NCBI RefSeq assembly: GCF_001423615.1
Contig: NZ_LMOU01000003.1
Span: forward strand, 13,697 to 77,696
From: Microbacterium sp. Leaf159
Lineage (GTDB): Bacteria > Actinomycetota > Actinomycetes > Actinomycetales > Microbacteriaceae
Direction: 5' to 3'
DNA length: 64,000 nucleotides
Shown: in pieces, positions 50,986-59,097 of the stretch
Layout of the letters: each line of letters opens with the position of its first letter
Numbering within the stretch: the first letter of the stretch is position 1
The notes under the pieces: model-generated
The model's input: only the letters and a program-made list of their open reading frames with translations
Told to the model about the DNA's origin: nothing
Databases searched by the model: none
Program-made: the position numbers and the translations under genes

Positions 50986-51035
50986 TCACACAGATCTACA
51001 CCCCCCACCACCACACAGAGAACAATGGAGTTTCC

Positions 51036-52034
51036 ATGAAATTCGGCAAGAAGACCGCATTCGCGGCACTCGTGGCCGCATCCGCCCTCGTCTTCGCGGG
51101 CTGCGCCGGCGGCGGTGACGTCATCGAAGAAGGCAGTGGCGACGGATCGAGCGGCGACGGCGAGATGTACATCGCCCTCGTCTCGAAGGGCTTCCAGCAC
51201 CAGTTCTGGCAGGCAGTCAAGCAGGGCGCTCAGGAGAAGGCAGACGAGCTCGGCGTGAAGATCACGTTCGAGGGCCCGGCCGCCGAGACCGAGATCGCCC
51301 AGCAGCTCGAGATGCTGACCACCGCGATCGACAAGAACCCGGATGCCATCGCCTACGCCGCCCTCGACCCCGAGGCGTGCGTCGCCCCGCTCGAGCAGGC
51401 CAAGGCCAAGGACATCCCGGTCGTCTACTTCGACGCCCCGTGCGACGGAGACGTCGGACTCAGCCTCTCGGCGACCGACAGCAAGGTCGCGGGTGCGCTC
51501 GCCGCAGAGCACATGGCCGAGCTGATCGGAGGCGAGGGCGAGGTCGCCATCGTCGGTCACTCGAACATCAACTCGACCGGTGTCGAGCGTCGCGACGGCT
51601 TCGTCGAGAAGATCGAGGCGGACTACCCCGACATCGACATCGTCGACATCCAGTACGGTGACGGCGACCACCTGAAGTCGGCTGACATCGCCAAGACGCT
51701 GATCGCCGCCCACCCCGACCTCAAGGGCATCTACGGCACCAACGAGGGTTCGGCCATCGGCGTCGTGAACGCCGTGAACGAGCTCGGTCTCGAGAAGGGC
51801 AAGATCACGATCGTCGGATTCGACTCCGGCGCCGCGCAGATCAACGCCATCAAGGACGGCACCATGGCCGGCGCGATCACGCAGGACCCGATCGGCATCG
51901 GCAAGCAGGTCGTCCAGGCGGCATACGACGCCGCCAACGGCGATGACGTCGACGAGTTCTACGACACCGGTTCGTACTGGTACGACAGCACGAACCTCGA
52001 GGATGAGAACATCGCAGCGGTCCTCTACGAGTGA
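51036..52034 (+). CDS. Ribose-type solute-binding lipoprotein
   Basis: RbsB-like receptor of 332 residues. Lipoprotein signal: KFGKKTAFAALVAASALVFAGC, with Cys near 22. The mature fold has EMYIALVSKGFQHQFWQAVK, KDIPVVYFDAPCDGD, and EGEVAIVGHSNINSTGVERR, characteristic of the sugar-binding periplasmic family 4 type. ATG 51036, with ATGGAG six bases upstream, 50 bases after the permease. Specificity unknown; L-fucose or a pentose would fit the neighbouring catabolic genes. Confidence 0.92.
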   Translation: MKFGKKTAFAALVAASALVFAGCAGGGDVIEEGSGDGSSGDGEMYIALVSKGFQHQFWQAVKQGAQEKADELGVKITFEGPAAETEIAQQLEMLTTAIDKNPDAIAYAALDPEACVAPLEQAKAKDIPVVYFDAPCDGDVGLSLSATDSKVAGALAAEHMAELIGGEGEVAIVGHSNINSTGVERRDGFVEKIEADYPDIDIVDIQYGDGDHLKSADIAKTLIAAHPDLKGIYGTNEGSAIGVVNAVNELGLEKGKITIVGFDSGAAQINAIKDGTMAGAITQDPIGIGKQVVQAAYDAANGDDVDEFYDTGSYWYDSTNLEDENIAAVLYE

Positions 52035-52051
52035 CCCGCTGAGATCGACAG

Positions 52052-52083
52052 AAGCCCCTCGCCTTCGGGCGGGGGGCTTTCTG
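52052..52083 (+). terminator. Rho-independent terminator of the importer operon
   Basis: AAGCCCCTCGCC (52052-52063) pairs with GGCGGGGGGCTT (52068-52079) with one T-G pair, closed by a TTCG tetraloop and followed by TTCT. Confidence 0.88.
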
Positions 52084-52136
52084 TGTGCCCGGGTGGATTT
52101 CTGGGTGCCGGGTGGCCGGGGGCTGGCGGGATCCGT

Positions 52137-52353
52137 GCACAGATGCATGCTCAGATCACGGATGCAGGCGCAGACGCGCGGAATCGGCATGCAGGTGTGT
52201 TCTGGGCATGCAGGTGTGAGCGGCTGCAGGTGTGACGGGTGGATGCGGGAGGGGGGCGGGTGAGGCATCGGCGCACAGACGGATGCTCAGATCACGGATG
52301 CAGGCCCAGACGCGCGGAATCGGCATGCAGGTGTGTTCTGGGCATGCAGGTGT
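52137..52353. repeat. 81-nt direct duplication with GGCATGCAGGTGT motifs in a 378-base gene-free gap
   Basis: Copy 1 (52137-52217) and copy 2 (52273-52353) differ at about three bases and are 136 bases apart. Each contains two GGCATGCAGGTGT units; more degenerate units lie between and after (52360s). The whole gap 52084-52412 is G-rich. No credible ORF: frames open across it give low-complexity Cys/His/Arg-rich peptides. No terminal inverted repeats or transposase. Confidence 0.85.
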
Positions 52354-52412
52354 CGTGCGGGCATGCAGGGGTGAGGGGCGGGGGATACCGGGGAGGGGAG
52401 CGTGCGGCGCCG

Positions 52413-52709
52413 TCAGATGCGACGGAGGAAGGTCAGGATCGACGACGGCTCGACGATCAGCTGCTGCAGCGCCTCGTTGAACGGGACCCCGGCCGGGGCT
52501 GCGATGTGCGCCTGGAAGGCCGCCTCGTCGCGATAGACCTCGTAGACGAAGAACCGGTCGGAGTCATCGACGAGGCGCGTCGCATCGAACACGACGTTGC
52601 CCTCTTCGGCTCGCACGACCTCGGCGAAATCGCGGAGCAGGGCGGCGACCTCGTCGCCCTTCTCCGGGCGTGCGGTGAACACGGCGTGCAGGATGGTCGG
52701 CTCGGCCAT
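52413..52709 (-). CDS. ABM-domain monooxygenase-like protein (YgiN/LsrG type)
   Basis: Small ferredoxin-fold protein of 98 residues with the antibiotic-biosynthesis-monooxygenase pattern: HAVFTARPEKGDEVAALLRD, EEGNVVFDATRLVDD, FFVYEVYRDEAAFQAHIAAP. Cofactor-free quinol oxygenases and the isomerase LsrG share this fold. ATG 52709. Last gene of the six-gene leftward operon, 79 bases behind the lactonase gene, from which it is separated by short repeats, so its link to the operon is probable, not certain. Confidence 0.82.
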   Translation of the reverse strand: MAEPTILHAVFTARPEKGDEVAALLRDFAEVVRAEEGNVVFDATRLVDDSDRFFVYEVYRDEAAFQAHIAAPAGVPFNEALQQLIVEPSSILTFLRRI

Positions 52710-52732
52710 GAGGGCTCCTCGGGGTGGATACG

Positions 52733-52788
52733 GAATGCGAGATGGATGCGGGATGCGGGGTACGGGATGCGGGGCAGGCGATGCGGGA
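52733..52788. repeat. GATGCGGG short repeats between two operon genes
   Basis: At least four copies of GATGCGGG or close variants fill the gap between the lactonase and ABM genes. Similar in G-richness to the duplication on the other side of the ABM gene. Confidence 0.6.
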
Positions 52789-53757
52789 TCAGGATGACAC
52801 GGTGAGCAGGCGCGCCGGGTTGGCGACCAGCATCCGCTCTACGGCGTCGTCGCCGACGGCGGAGCGCAGTCGCGGCAGGTAGCGCTCGCCGAGATAGGCG
52901 AGGCCTGGCATGCCGCCGTAGGCGAGGTAGCGGGTGCGGCGGGCGACATCGCCGCCGAGCAGCACCCGATCGACCGCGCCGAGGGCGACGACCTTCTCGG
53001 TCAGGGCGAGCAGCTCGGCATCCGATCTCGTGCGGGGGCGCGCGAATCCGTCGTATCCGAGGTATGCGCCGCGCTCGGCGAGCGAGGCGTGCAGACCCGA
53101 GTCCGGATCGCGGTCGGCGTGCGCGAGCACGACACGATCGGATGCGACGCCCTCGGCCTCGAGCGCGTCGAGCACCTCGTGCGCGGCGGTGCAGAACTCC
53201 AGGTGCACCATCACCGGGGCCCCGGTCGCGCGATGTGCCTCGGCCACCGCGAGCAGGGTCGTGTGCTCGAACGGGGTGATGCTCCAGTAGCCGACGCCGG
53301 CCTTGAGCATCCCGGCGCGCACCGGCGATCCATCCGGAGCTGCGGCACGGGGGACGTCGGGCGTCTCGAACACCAGCGCATCGTCGACCAGCATCCCTCG
53401 CGTCACCTCGGCGACGAACAGCTCGGTCAGGCGCTCGACATCCCACACCCGCATCGGGTGGTCGTCGCCGTAGTGCGCCTCGCGATGGCGCCCGGTGGTC
53501 GCGACGACATGCATCCCGGTGCCGGCGCTGATGCGTGCGACCCCCTCGGGGTCTCGCCCGAGGCCGAACGGGGTCGCATCCACCATCGCGGCGAAGCCGC
53601 TGGCCTTCAGCCGGGCGGCCTCCTGTCCCGAGAGGTCTTCGTCGTCGAGCTCGTCGCCGGCCAGCAGCGGCGAGATCTGGAACAGGTGCTCGTGATAGTT
53701 CGTCGCCCCGAGCTTCGTCGGGTCGATGTCGCCGAGAACCGTGCGGACGATCGGCAT
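52789..53757 (-). CDS. Phosphotriesterase-family hydrolase, probable sugar-phosphate lactonase
   Basis: Metal-dependent TIM-barrel hydrolase of 322 residues. Metal-binding HxH in ATNYHEHLF (near 21), His in MVHLEFC and VVLAHADRD, and Asp in LLGGDVARR follow the phosphotriesterase pattern. Most members near sugar kinases hydrolyse phosphorylated furanolactones, not organophosphates. ATG 53757 shares bases with the upstream stop (TGATG). Its place after kinase and two dehydrogenases suggests it opens a lactone made by one of them. Confidence 0.84.
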   Translation of the reverse strand: MPIVRTVLGDIDPTKLGATNYHEHLFQISPLLAGDELDDEDLSGQEAARLKASGFAAMVDATPFGLGRDPEGVARISAGTGMHVVATTGRHREAHYGDDHPMRVWDVERLTELFVAEVTRGMLVDDALVFETPDVPRAAAPDGSPVRAGMLKAGVGYWSITPFEHTTLLAVAEAHRATGAPVMVHLEFCTAAHEVLDALEAEGVASDRVVLAHADRDPDSGLHASLAERGAYLGYDGFARPRTRSDAELLALTEKVVALGAVDRVLLGGDVARRTRYLAYGGMPGLAYLGERYLPRLRSAVGDDAVERMLVANPARLLTVSS

Positions 53758-54713
53758 CAGCGCACCGATTCGGCGGCCTCGGCGAGCTGTTCGACGATCT
53801 CGGGGGTGAGGTCGATCTCGAACACGTCGGCGACGACCTGCGACCAGCCGTGGATGAAGTACCGCCAGCCGTCGACCACATGCAGACCGCGCGCGGCCTC
53901 CTGCGCCCTGGCCTGATGCAGGAACTCGAGCGACCCGCGGTAGTTGAACTCCCACACCCACGCGCCCTCGGGGAACACGACATCGTCGGGCAGCGGCGAG
54001 CCGGGGCGGTCCTTACCGAGTCCGGTGGCGTTCACGATCAGCGAGCCCGCAGGGGCTGCCGCGACGATGGCCGCGGCATCCTGCACCGTGTCGGTGCGCA
54101 CGTACGTGATCAGGCCGTCGGGGGTGCCGTGCTGGCGGTGCACCTCGCGCAGGTGGTCGAGCTTGTCGTCGTCGCGGGCGGTCACGGTGATCCTGGCCGG
54201 AGCATCCGCTCGCTCCGCCAGGGCCCAGCTGAGCGCGGTGCCCGAGCCGCCGGCGCCGAGGATCACGACCTCGGCCCCGGTGCGGGCGAAGTGGTCGGTC
54301 GGGAGGAAGTCGTTCAGGGCGAGGTCGACCGTGAGGGGATCCTTGGCACGCCCGATCAGGCGATCGCCCCGCTTCGAGATGCTCGAGATCTCGGAGCACG
54401 AGACCGCGAACGGGTCGAGTTCGTCGAAGAGGTCGGATGCCGCGGCGAAGACGTTCATCTTGTGGGTCGTGACGAGTGCGCCCCGGTGCTGAGGATCGTC
54501 GCGGATCTGCTCGACCATCGCGACGTACTGCGCCGGCGTCGCATCCATCGGCAGGTCGTGCCCGAGGAGGTTCTCGGTGGGGAGCCCGAGCACCTCGGCC
54601 CACTTCGGGAACACCTTCATGATCGACGACGATCCGGTGCTCACGCCGACGAAGCCCATGTAGCCGCCGGTCTCGGGAGTCGCGGGGGTCGCGGGAGTCT
54701 CGGTGATGGTCAT
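53757..54713 (-). CDS. Shikimate dehydrogenase-like oxidoreductase (AroE paralogue)
   Basis: 318 residues, longer than AroE (about 270). Substrate-domain motif GALVTTHKMNVF keeps the catalytic Lys (near 84), and GRAKDPLTVDLAL supplies the paired Asp; the nucleotide-binding loop is VILGAGGSGTAL (near 155), then NATGLGKDRPGSPLP. Insertions and the sugar-operon setting argue against a role in aromatic biosynthesis; it may oxidise a cyclic or phosphorylated polyol. ATG 54713, 11 bases from the upstream stop. Confidence 0.82.
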   Translation of the reverse strand: MTITETPATPATPETGGYMGFVGVSTGSSSIMKVFPKWAEVLGLPTENLLGHDLPMDATPAQYVAMVEQIRDDPQHRGALVTTHKMNVFAAASDLFDELDPFAVSCSEISSISKRGDRLIGRAKDPLTVDLALNDFLPTDHFARTGAEVVILGAGGSGTALSWALAERADAPARITVTARDDDKLDHLREVHRQHGTPDGLITYVRTDTVQDAAAIVAAAPAGSLIVNATGLGKDRPGSPLPDDVVFPEGAWVWEFNYRGSLEFLHQARAQEAARGLHVVDGWRYFIHGWSQVVADVFEIDLTPEIVEQLAEAAESVR

Positions 54714-54724
54714 GGCCTGGTCCT

Positions 54725-55681
54725 TCAGGTTCGGGGAGAGACGGGGTGAGTGGGCACACGGCCCGCGAGGATGGCGAGCACATCGTCGAGAGACATCGAG
54801 CCCATGTTGTCGACGGCCTGCGTGGTCTGCGCGCCCAGGTGCGGGGTGACGGTCACGCGGTCGGCGAGGTCGTCGGCGAGCAGCGGGCTCGCGCTCGCCG
54901 CGGTGTCGCCGGCCAGGGTGTCGGCCGCGTATCCGCCGAGACGTCCGTCGCGCAGGGCGGCGGCGAGAGCCACCTCGTCGACGAGGTCGGGGCGGGCGGT
55001 GTTCACCAGGATCATCCCGGGCCGGATGCTGTCGAGACGCGCCGCATCGACGAGAGTCTGGCCGCCCGGGGCGTGCAGCGTGATCAGATCGGCGGTGCGG
55101 AAGAGCTCATCGAGGTCGACCGGCTCGGCCCCGCGCTCGGCGATGACGCCGGCGGGAAGGAACGGATCGGCCGCGAGCGCACGCGAGCCGAAGCCGCCGA
55201 GGCGCCGGGCGACGCCCTGGCCGATGCGGCCGAAGCCCACGATGCCGACGGTGGCTGCTCCGAGCTCGCGGCCGCGCCGCACGGCCCAGTCGCCGGTGCG
55301 CACGCGTCGATCGCCGTCGGGGATGAAGCGCAGAGCGGCGAGCATGAGGCCGACGGCGTGGTCGGCGACGGCATCCGCATTCGCACCCGGGGTGTTGGTC
55401 ACGGGGATGCCGCGCCGCAGCGCCGCATCGAGGTCGACCGCCTCGGTGCCGACGCCGTAGCGGGCGACGACCTTGAGATTCGGGGCGGCGGCGAGGTGCT
55501 CGTCGGTCACGGGTCCTGTGCCGGCGATCCAGCCCTCGGCCGCGGCGAGCAGGGGCGCGAGCTCGGTGAGCCCGTGATGCGCGGGGCCGCGGACGATCTC
55601 GTGGCCGGCGGCATGCGCGCGCCCGACGAGGTCGAGGTCGCCGTCTGAGAACGAGCGGCTGGTGGCGAGGATGACTCCCAT
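54725..55681 (-). CDS. D-2-hydroxyacid dehydrogenase family protein
   Basis: NAD-dependent dehydrogenase of the PGDH/HPPR type, 318 residues. NAD loop GIVGFGRIGQGVARRLG (near 145), catalytic Arg in NTARPDLVDE and His in VTPHLGAQTT. The usual catalytic Glu region (DVFxxEP) reads ADTLAGDTAAS, so the acid is altered or shifted; activity may differ from the family. ATG 55681 overlaps the kinase stop (TGATG). Confidence 0.83.
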   Translation of the reverse strand: MGVILATSRSFSDGDLDLVGRAHAAGHEIVRGPAHHGLTELAPLLAAAEGWIAGTGPVTDEHLAAAPNLKVVARYGVGTEAVDLDAALRRGIPVTNTPGANADAVADHAVGLMLAALRFIPDGDRRVRTGDWAVRRGRELGAATVGIVGFGRIGQGVARRLGGFGSRALAADPFLPAGVIAERGAEPVDLDELFRTADLITLHAPGGQTLVDAARLDSIRPGMILVNTARPDLVDEVALAAALRDGRLGGYAADTLAGDTAASASPLLADDLADRVTVTPHLGAQTTQAVDNMGSMSLDDVLAILAGRVPTHPVSPRT

Positions 55682-57183
55682 CAGGCGTCCCGGGTGGCGG
55701 GGGCCTGGGCGAACCACGGCTCGAGCGCGGTGTACGCGTCGACGAAACGGGTGTGGCGCTGCGCGTGCACGGCGTGCCGACCGGCATCCGGGGTGAACTC
55801 TGCCGTCACCTCGCTGAGAGCCCTGGCCGCCGAGAAGTCGGCGAGGCCGAGTCCCACCGCGCCGGTGACTGCGGCGCCGAGGCTGTTGGCCTCTTCGACG
55901 ATCGTGCGGCGACGGATCGGCACGCCCCAGACGTCGGCGAGGATGCCGAGCCAGGCGTCGCTCTGGGCTCCGCCGCCCACCGCATCGATGCGGTCGATTG
56001 TTGCTCCCGATTCGCGGAACGCCTGGATGCAGGTGAGCAGGTTGTACGCCACGCCCTCGAGTACGGCGCGGGTGAGGTGCGCGCGCGTGTGGTGGCGCCC
56101 CAGGCCGACGAAGGCTCCGCGGGCGTGCGGGTCCCACAGCGGAGAGCGCTCGCCGAGCAGGTAGGGGAGGAAGTAGAGGTCTTCGGTGTCGAGGTCGCCG
56201 CCGGCCTCTGCCGTGAGGCGCGCGGTGTCGGGGTGCGCGGGGTCGGGGGAGAGCGCTTCGGCGATCCACTGCACCGATGCGCCGCCGGCCTGCATGGTCG
56301 CGGTCGGCACGAACGATCCGGGCACCACGTTGTCGAACGTCATGGTGCGCATCTGCGGATCGTGCAGCGGAGCGAGGCTCGCGAACGAGATCCACGACGA
56401 GGTGCCCAGGCACACGTACGCGCCGTCTTCGGGGGCGACGATGCCCGAGCCCACCGCGGCCAGCGGACCGTCTCCGCCACCCATCACGACGCGAACGGAT
56501 GCCGGGAGGCCCAGTGCAACGGCCGAGGCGGTCGTGAGTGAGCCTGCGACGGTCGTCGACTCGAGGATCTCGGGGAAAAGGGCGGCGTCGAGTCCGGCGG
56601 CGGCGAGAACGTCGGCCGACCAGGTGCCGCGCAGCTGGTCGTAGGCGTTGGTGCCCGAGGCGTCGGAGCGTTCGGTGGCGAGGCGCCCGGTGAGCCGGTA
56701 GACGATGTAGTCCTTGGCGACGCAGAAATGGCGCACGCGCGCCCACACCTCGGGCTCGTTGTCGCGCACCCACATGATCTTCTCGAGAGAGTAGGTGGGG
56801 TTCAGGCGATGGCCGAGCACGCGGTAGGCGTCCTTCGCGCCGAGGTGCTGCTCGAGCGTCCGGGTCTGCGCACCCGAACGGGTGTCGGCCCAGATGATCG
56901 CCGGGCGCACCGGCTCTCCGTGGGCGTCGAGAAGCACGGTGCCCATCATCTGGCCGCTGACGACGAGGCCTCCGATGGTCTCGGGCCCGACGCCGGCGCG
57001 ATCGATCAACTGTCGGGTCGCCGAGACGACGGCATCCCACCAGTCCGCCGGATCCTGCTCGGCGATGCCGCCCGCGGCGAAGTGCGCCGGGTAGGGCACG
57101 GTGACCGAGGTGACGAGGCGGCCGTCGTCGTGGTGCAGGGACGCCTTGTCTCCCGTGGTCCCGAGGTCGTGCGCGATGAGCAT
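55681..57183 (-). CDS. FGGY-family carbohydrate kinase
   Basis: Sugar or sugar-acid kinase of 500 residues, closest in style to xylulokinase/gluconokinase-type members. HDLGTTGDKASL at the N-terminus (phosphate loop), AIIWADTRSG (near 90), GGGDGPLAAVGSG (near 240), LGTSSWISF, and the second FGGY signature AVGGGAQSDAWLGILADV (near 395) are all intact. Substrate not deducible. ATG 57183; stop overlaps the next gene. Eight bases after the cupin gene. Confidence 0.88.
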   Translation of the reverse strand: MLIAHDLGTTGDKASLHHDDGRLVTSVTVPYPAHFAAGGIAEQDPADWWDAVVSATRQLIDRAGVGPETIGGLVVSGQMMGTVLLDAHGEPVRPAIIWADTRSGAQTRTLEQHLGAKDAYRVLGHRLNPTYSLEKIMWVRDNEPEVWARVRHFCVAKDYIVYRLTGRLATERSDASGTNAYDQLRGTWSADVLAAAGLDAALFPEILESTTVAGSLTTASAVALGLPASVRVVMGGGDGPLAAVGSGIVAPEDGAYVCLGTSSWISFASLAPLHDPQMRTMTFDNVVPGSFVPTATMQAGGASVQWIAEALSPDPAHPDTARLTAEAGGDLDTEDLYFLPYLLGERSPLWDPHARGAFVGLGRHHTRAHLTRAVLEGVAYNLLTCIQAFRESGATIDRIDAVGGGAQSDAWLGILADVWGVPIRRRTIVEEANSLGAAVTGAVGLGLADFSAARALSEVTAEFTPDAGRHAVHAQRHTRFVDAYTALEPWFAQAPATRDA

Positions 57184-57191
57184 GATCGACC

Positions 57192-57782
57192 CTATTCCGC
57201 GGAGGGGGACGCGGAATAGGGACGCAGGTCGACGCCCTCGTTCGAGCGGTAGGCGCGGGAGCCCATGCCGTGCTCGAGCACCCAGCCGTAGTCGTGGCCG
57301 GCGCCGCCCGGATACACCGCGAGGAACGCATAGGGCTCATCGCCCGTGTTCACCGAGCGGTGGGCCCAGCCCGGGGGAATGTAGCCGATCGTTCCCGGCA
57401 GCATGTCGAGCCATTCGGTGCGCTCGCCGTCGAACATGAGCAGCCCGCCGCGACCCTTGAGTGCCAGGTAGATCTCGCCCTGGTGGTTCGGGTGCTGGTG
57501 GCCCTTGGTCATCCAGAGCTCGCCCGAGGTGTCGCCGGGCATGATCGTGGTGATCGACTGCGGCAGTTCACGGTCCACCTCGGGCACGGGAGAGCTGACC
57601 ACGGTGTAGACGACGGGGTCGTCGCCGGCGGATGCGGCGGCCCAGGCGTCCGCGTCGAGGAAGAGCCCCTCGAGGTCGGACATGCGCCGCGTGAGCGTGG
57701 GCCCCTCGGGCGAGAGCGTGAGCTTCTCGGCGTCGAACGCGATCGCCATCGGCGAGATCGGAGGCGTGTGGAACTGGGGCAT
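57192..57782 (-). CDS. Cupin-type sugar phosphate isomerase (archaeal glucose-6-phosphate isomerase family)
   Basis: Metal-binding cupin of 196 residues. The motif TKGHQHPNHQGEIYLALKG supplies two His and the Glu (near 105-115); a third His is in GWAHRSVNTGDEP. This is the layout of the cupin phosphoglucose isomerase family (PF06560), members of which also act on other sugar phosphates. ATG 57782 with GAGGAGC six bases upstream. First gene of the six-gene operon; two operators of the ACCTGT family lie just upstream. Confidence 0.85.
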   Translation of the reverse strand: MPQFHTPPISPMAIAFDAEKLTLSPEGPTLTRRMSDLEGLFLDADAWAAASAGDDPVVYTVVSSPVPEVDRELPQSITTIMPGDTSGELWMTKGHQHPNHQGEIYLALKGRGGLLMFDGERTEWLDMLPGTIGYIPPGWAHRSVNTGDEPYAFLAVYPGGAGHDYGWVLEHGMGSRAYRSNEGVDLRPYSASPSAE

Positions 57783-57817
57783 CGGTGCTCCTCGTACGGG
57801 TGCTGCGGCGCTGCGCA

Positions 57818-57856
57818 ACCTGTAATGACAAGCTGAGTGTACCTGTTATGACAAGT
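57818..57856 (-). promoter_or_regulatory. Operators S4 and S5 upstream of the six-gene operon
   Basis: ACCTGTAATGACAAGC (57818-57833) and ACCTGTTATGACAAGT (57841-57856), two direct copies 23 bp apart. Together with S1-S3 they define the motif ACCTGTnAynACAAGT with TGT-4-ACA core. Confidence 0.8.
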
Positions 57857-57933
57857 GGCGTCCAGTGCTCAGATGCGCGGGGGTGGGAGCGCGGGTGTGC
57901 GCGGCGAATCGCGAGCGTCGCCGCGCAGAGAAG

Positions 57934-57994
57934 GCTCCGGTCGCAGTTGATGCCGCCCACGGGGCGATCAGGCGGCACGAAGTGCGACCGGAGC
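57934..57994. terminator. Nested long inverted repeat downstream of the esterase gene
   Basis: Outer arms GCTCCGGTCGCA (57934-57945) and TGCGACCGGAGC (57983-57994) enclose inner arms TGCCGCC (57951-57957) and GGCGGCA (57971-57977) with equal 5-base bulges. Lies 16 bases after the esterase stop; likely terminator, shielding the six-gene operon promoter from read-through. Confidence 0.7.
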
Positions 57995-58009
57995 GGGAAT
58001 GCCCAAATC

Positions 58010-58990
58010 TCAGGATGCTGCGCGCAGCGCCCGAGCGAGGTGCGCGCGGCTGCCGCTGATCGCCTCGGCTGTCACCTCTTCGACCCCCGGATACTCGGCA
58101 TGGCCCGCCGGGAGGACGGCGAGCTCGAGCATCCGTGCCGCGTTCGCGACGCCGAACTGGCCCTGAGGGGGCACGTACGGGTCCCATAGCGCCGCCTCGA
58201 CCCGCACCGGAACGCGGGCGAAGCCGAGGGCCGTCGAGGCGTCGAACCAGCGCAGCACCTCGCGGGCCTCCGGATGCGCGGCGACGTGGTCGCGCACGGT
58301 CTCGCCGCTGCCCACACAGTGCACCGCGAGACGCTCGTCGTACTGACCGAAGCTCGGCACGACGAGGGTCGCGCCGATGAAGCGCTCATCCCACGGGAGG
58401 GCGAGTGCGCCGATGCCTCCGCCGAAGCTCTCGCCGACGTAGTAGAGAGGCAGGGGGCCGACGAGGGTCGTGAGAGCGTCCGCTGCGAGCCAGAGGTCAC
58501 GGGCACACAGGCCCAGCACGTAGGAGTCCGGGGTCTCGATCCCGGCCAGCACATGCGCGGCCTTGGGCTCGGGGGCACCGACGCCCGTGTTCAGAGTGGG
58601 CAGCCCGCGGGCGACGGGAAAGATCGCGGCCGCATCGTCGGGCACCCTGGCCAGATCGATCGCATCCCGCCCTCCGTAGCCGTGACTGTGCACGACGCCG
58701 ACGCGCGCCGGAGCGGACAGGGGCTCGACGAGCCAGGCCCGCAGACGAGTGCCGTCGACTCCCGCGTGCTCGATGATCGACACGCGTCTGCCGTGCGCGG
58801 TCTCGGTGGACAGCACGGCGGGATCGGCATCCACCGTCTCGGCCTGCTCGCGCCAGCCCTGCCACCGTTCGGCGAACCCGTCGGGGGCGGCGATCGGAGC
58901 GATCGTGCGGAGCGTGCTCAGCGTGTGTCCGTAGCTCGCGTCGAACTCGGCGTCGGCGAACCAGGTGTCGTAGGGGGAGGGGAAGGTCAT
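58010..58990 (-). CDS. Acetyl xylan esterase-like hydrolase (CE7/AXE1 family)
   Basis: Alpha/beta hydrolase of 326 residues. Nucleophile elbow YYVGESFGGGIG (Ser near 185), Asp in ALWDPYVPP (near 280) and His in LPAGHAEYPG (near 305) complete the triad; VGVVHSHGYGGRD holds the oxyanion hole. CE7 enzymes deacetylate xylo-oligosaccharides and cephalosporins. No signal peptide, so it acts in the cytoplasm on imported oligosaccharides. ATG 58990. Divergent from the DeoR gene. Confidence 0.84.
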   Translation of the reverse strand: MTFPSPYDTWFADAEFDASYGHTLSTLRTIAPIAAPDGFAERWQGWREQAETVDADPAVLSTETAHGRRVSIIEHAGVDGTRLRAWLVEPLSAPARVGVVHSHGYGGRDAIDLARVPDDAAAIFPVARGLPTLNTGVGAPEPKAAHVLAGIETPDSYVLGLCARDLWLAADALTTLVGPLPLYYVGESFGGGIGALALPWDERFIGATLVVPSFGQYDERLAVHCVGSGETVRDHVAAHPEAREVLRWFDASTALGFARVPVRVEAALWDPYVPPQGQFGVANAARMLELAVLPAGHAEYPGVEEVTAEAISGSRAHLARALRAAS

Positions 58991-59097
58991 GCGCGGGCGG
59001 GATTCCTGTCGAGAAGCGGGCGGTGTCGAGGGTGAGTCAGCCGCGGGATGCCGGGCGGCGCCGTGGCAGACTGGAGGCCCCACCGGAAGGAGAGCGC

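Noticed and set aside
50763..52268. A 501-codon open frame opposite the permease and receptor genes.
   Set aside because: Low-complexity Asp/Val/Leu-rich shadow with no start context or homology features.
52137..52353. Insertion sequence remnant in the duplicated gap.
   Set aside because: No terminal inverted repeats, target duplication or transposase fragment visible.
53757..54713. Housekeeping shikimate dehydrogenase aroE.
   Set aside because: Longer than AroE, altered motifs, and embedded in a sugar operon with no aromatic biosynthesis genes.
55682..57340. Open frame joining the 2-hydroxyacid dehydrogenase to an upstream 550-residue segment.
   Set aside because: The segment is the out-of-frame shadow of the FGGY kinase gene; ATG 55681 overlaps the kinase stop as TGATG.
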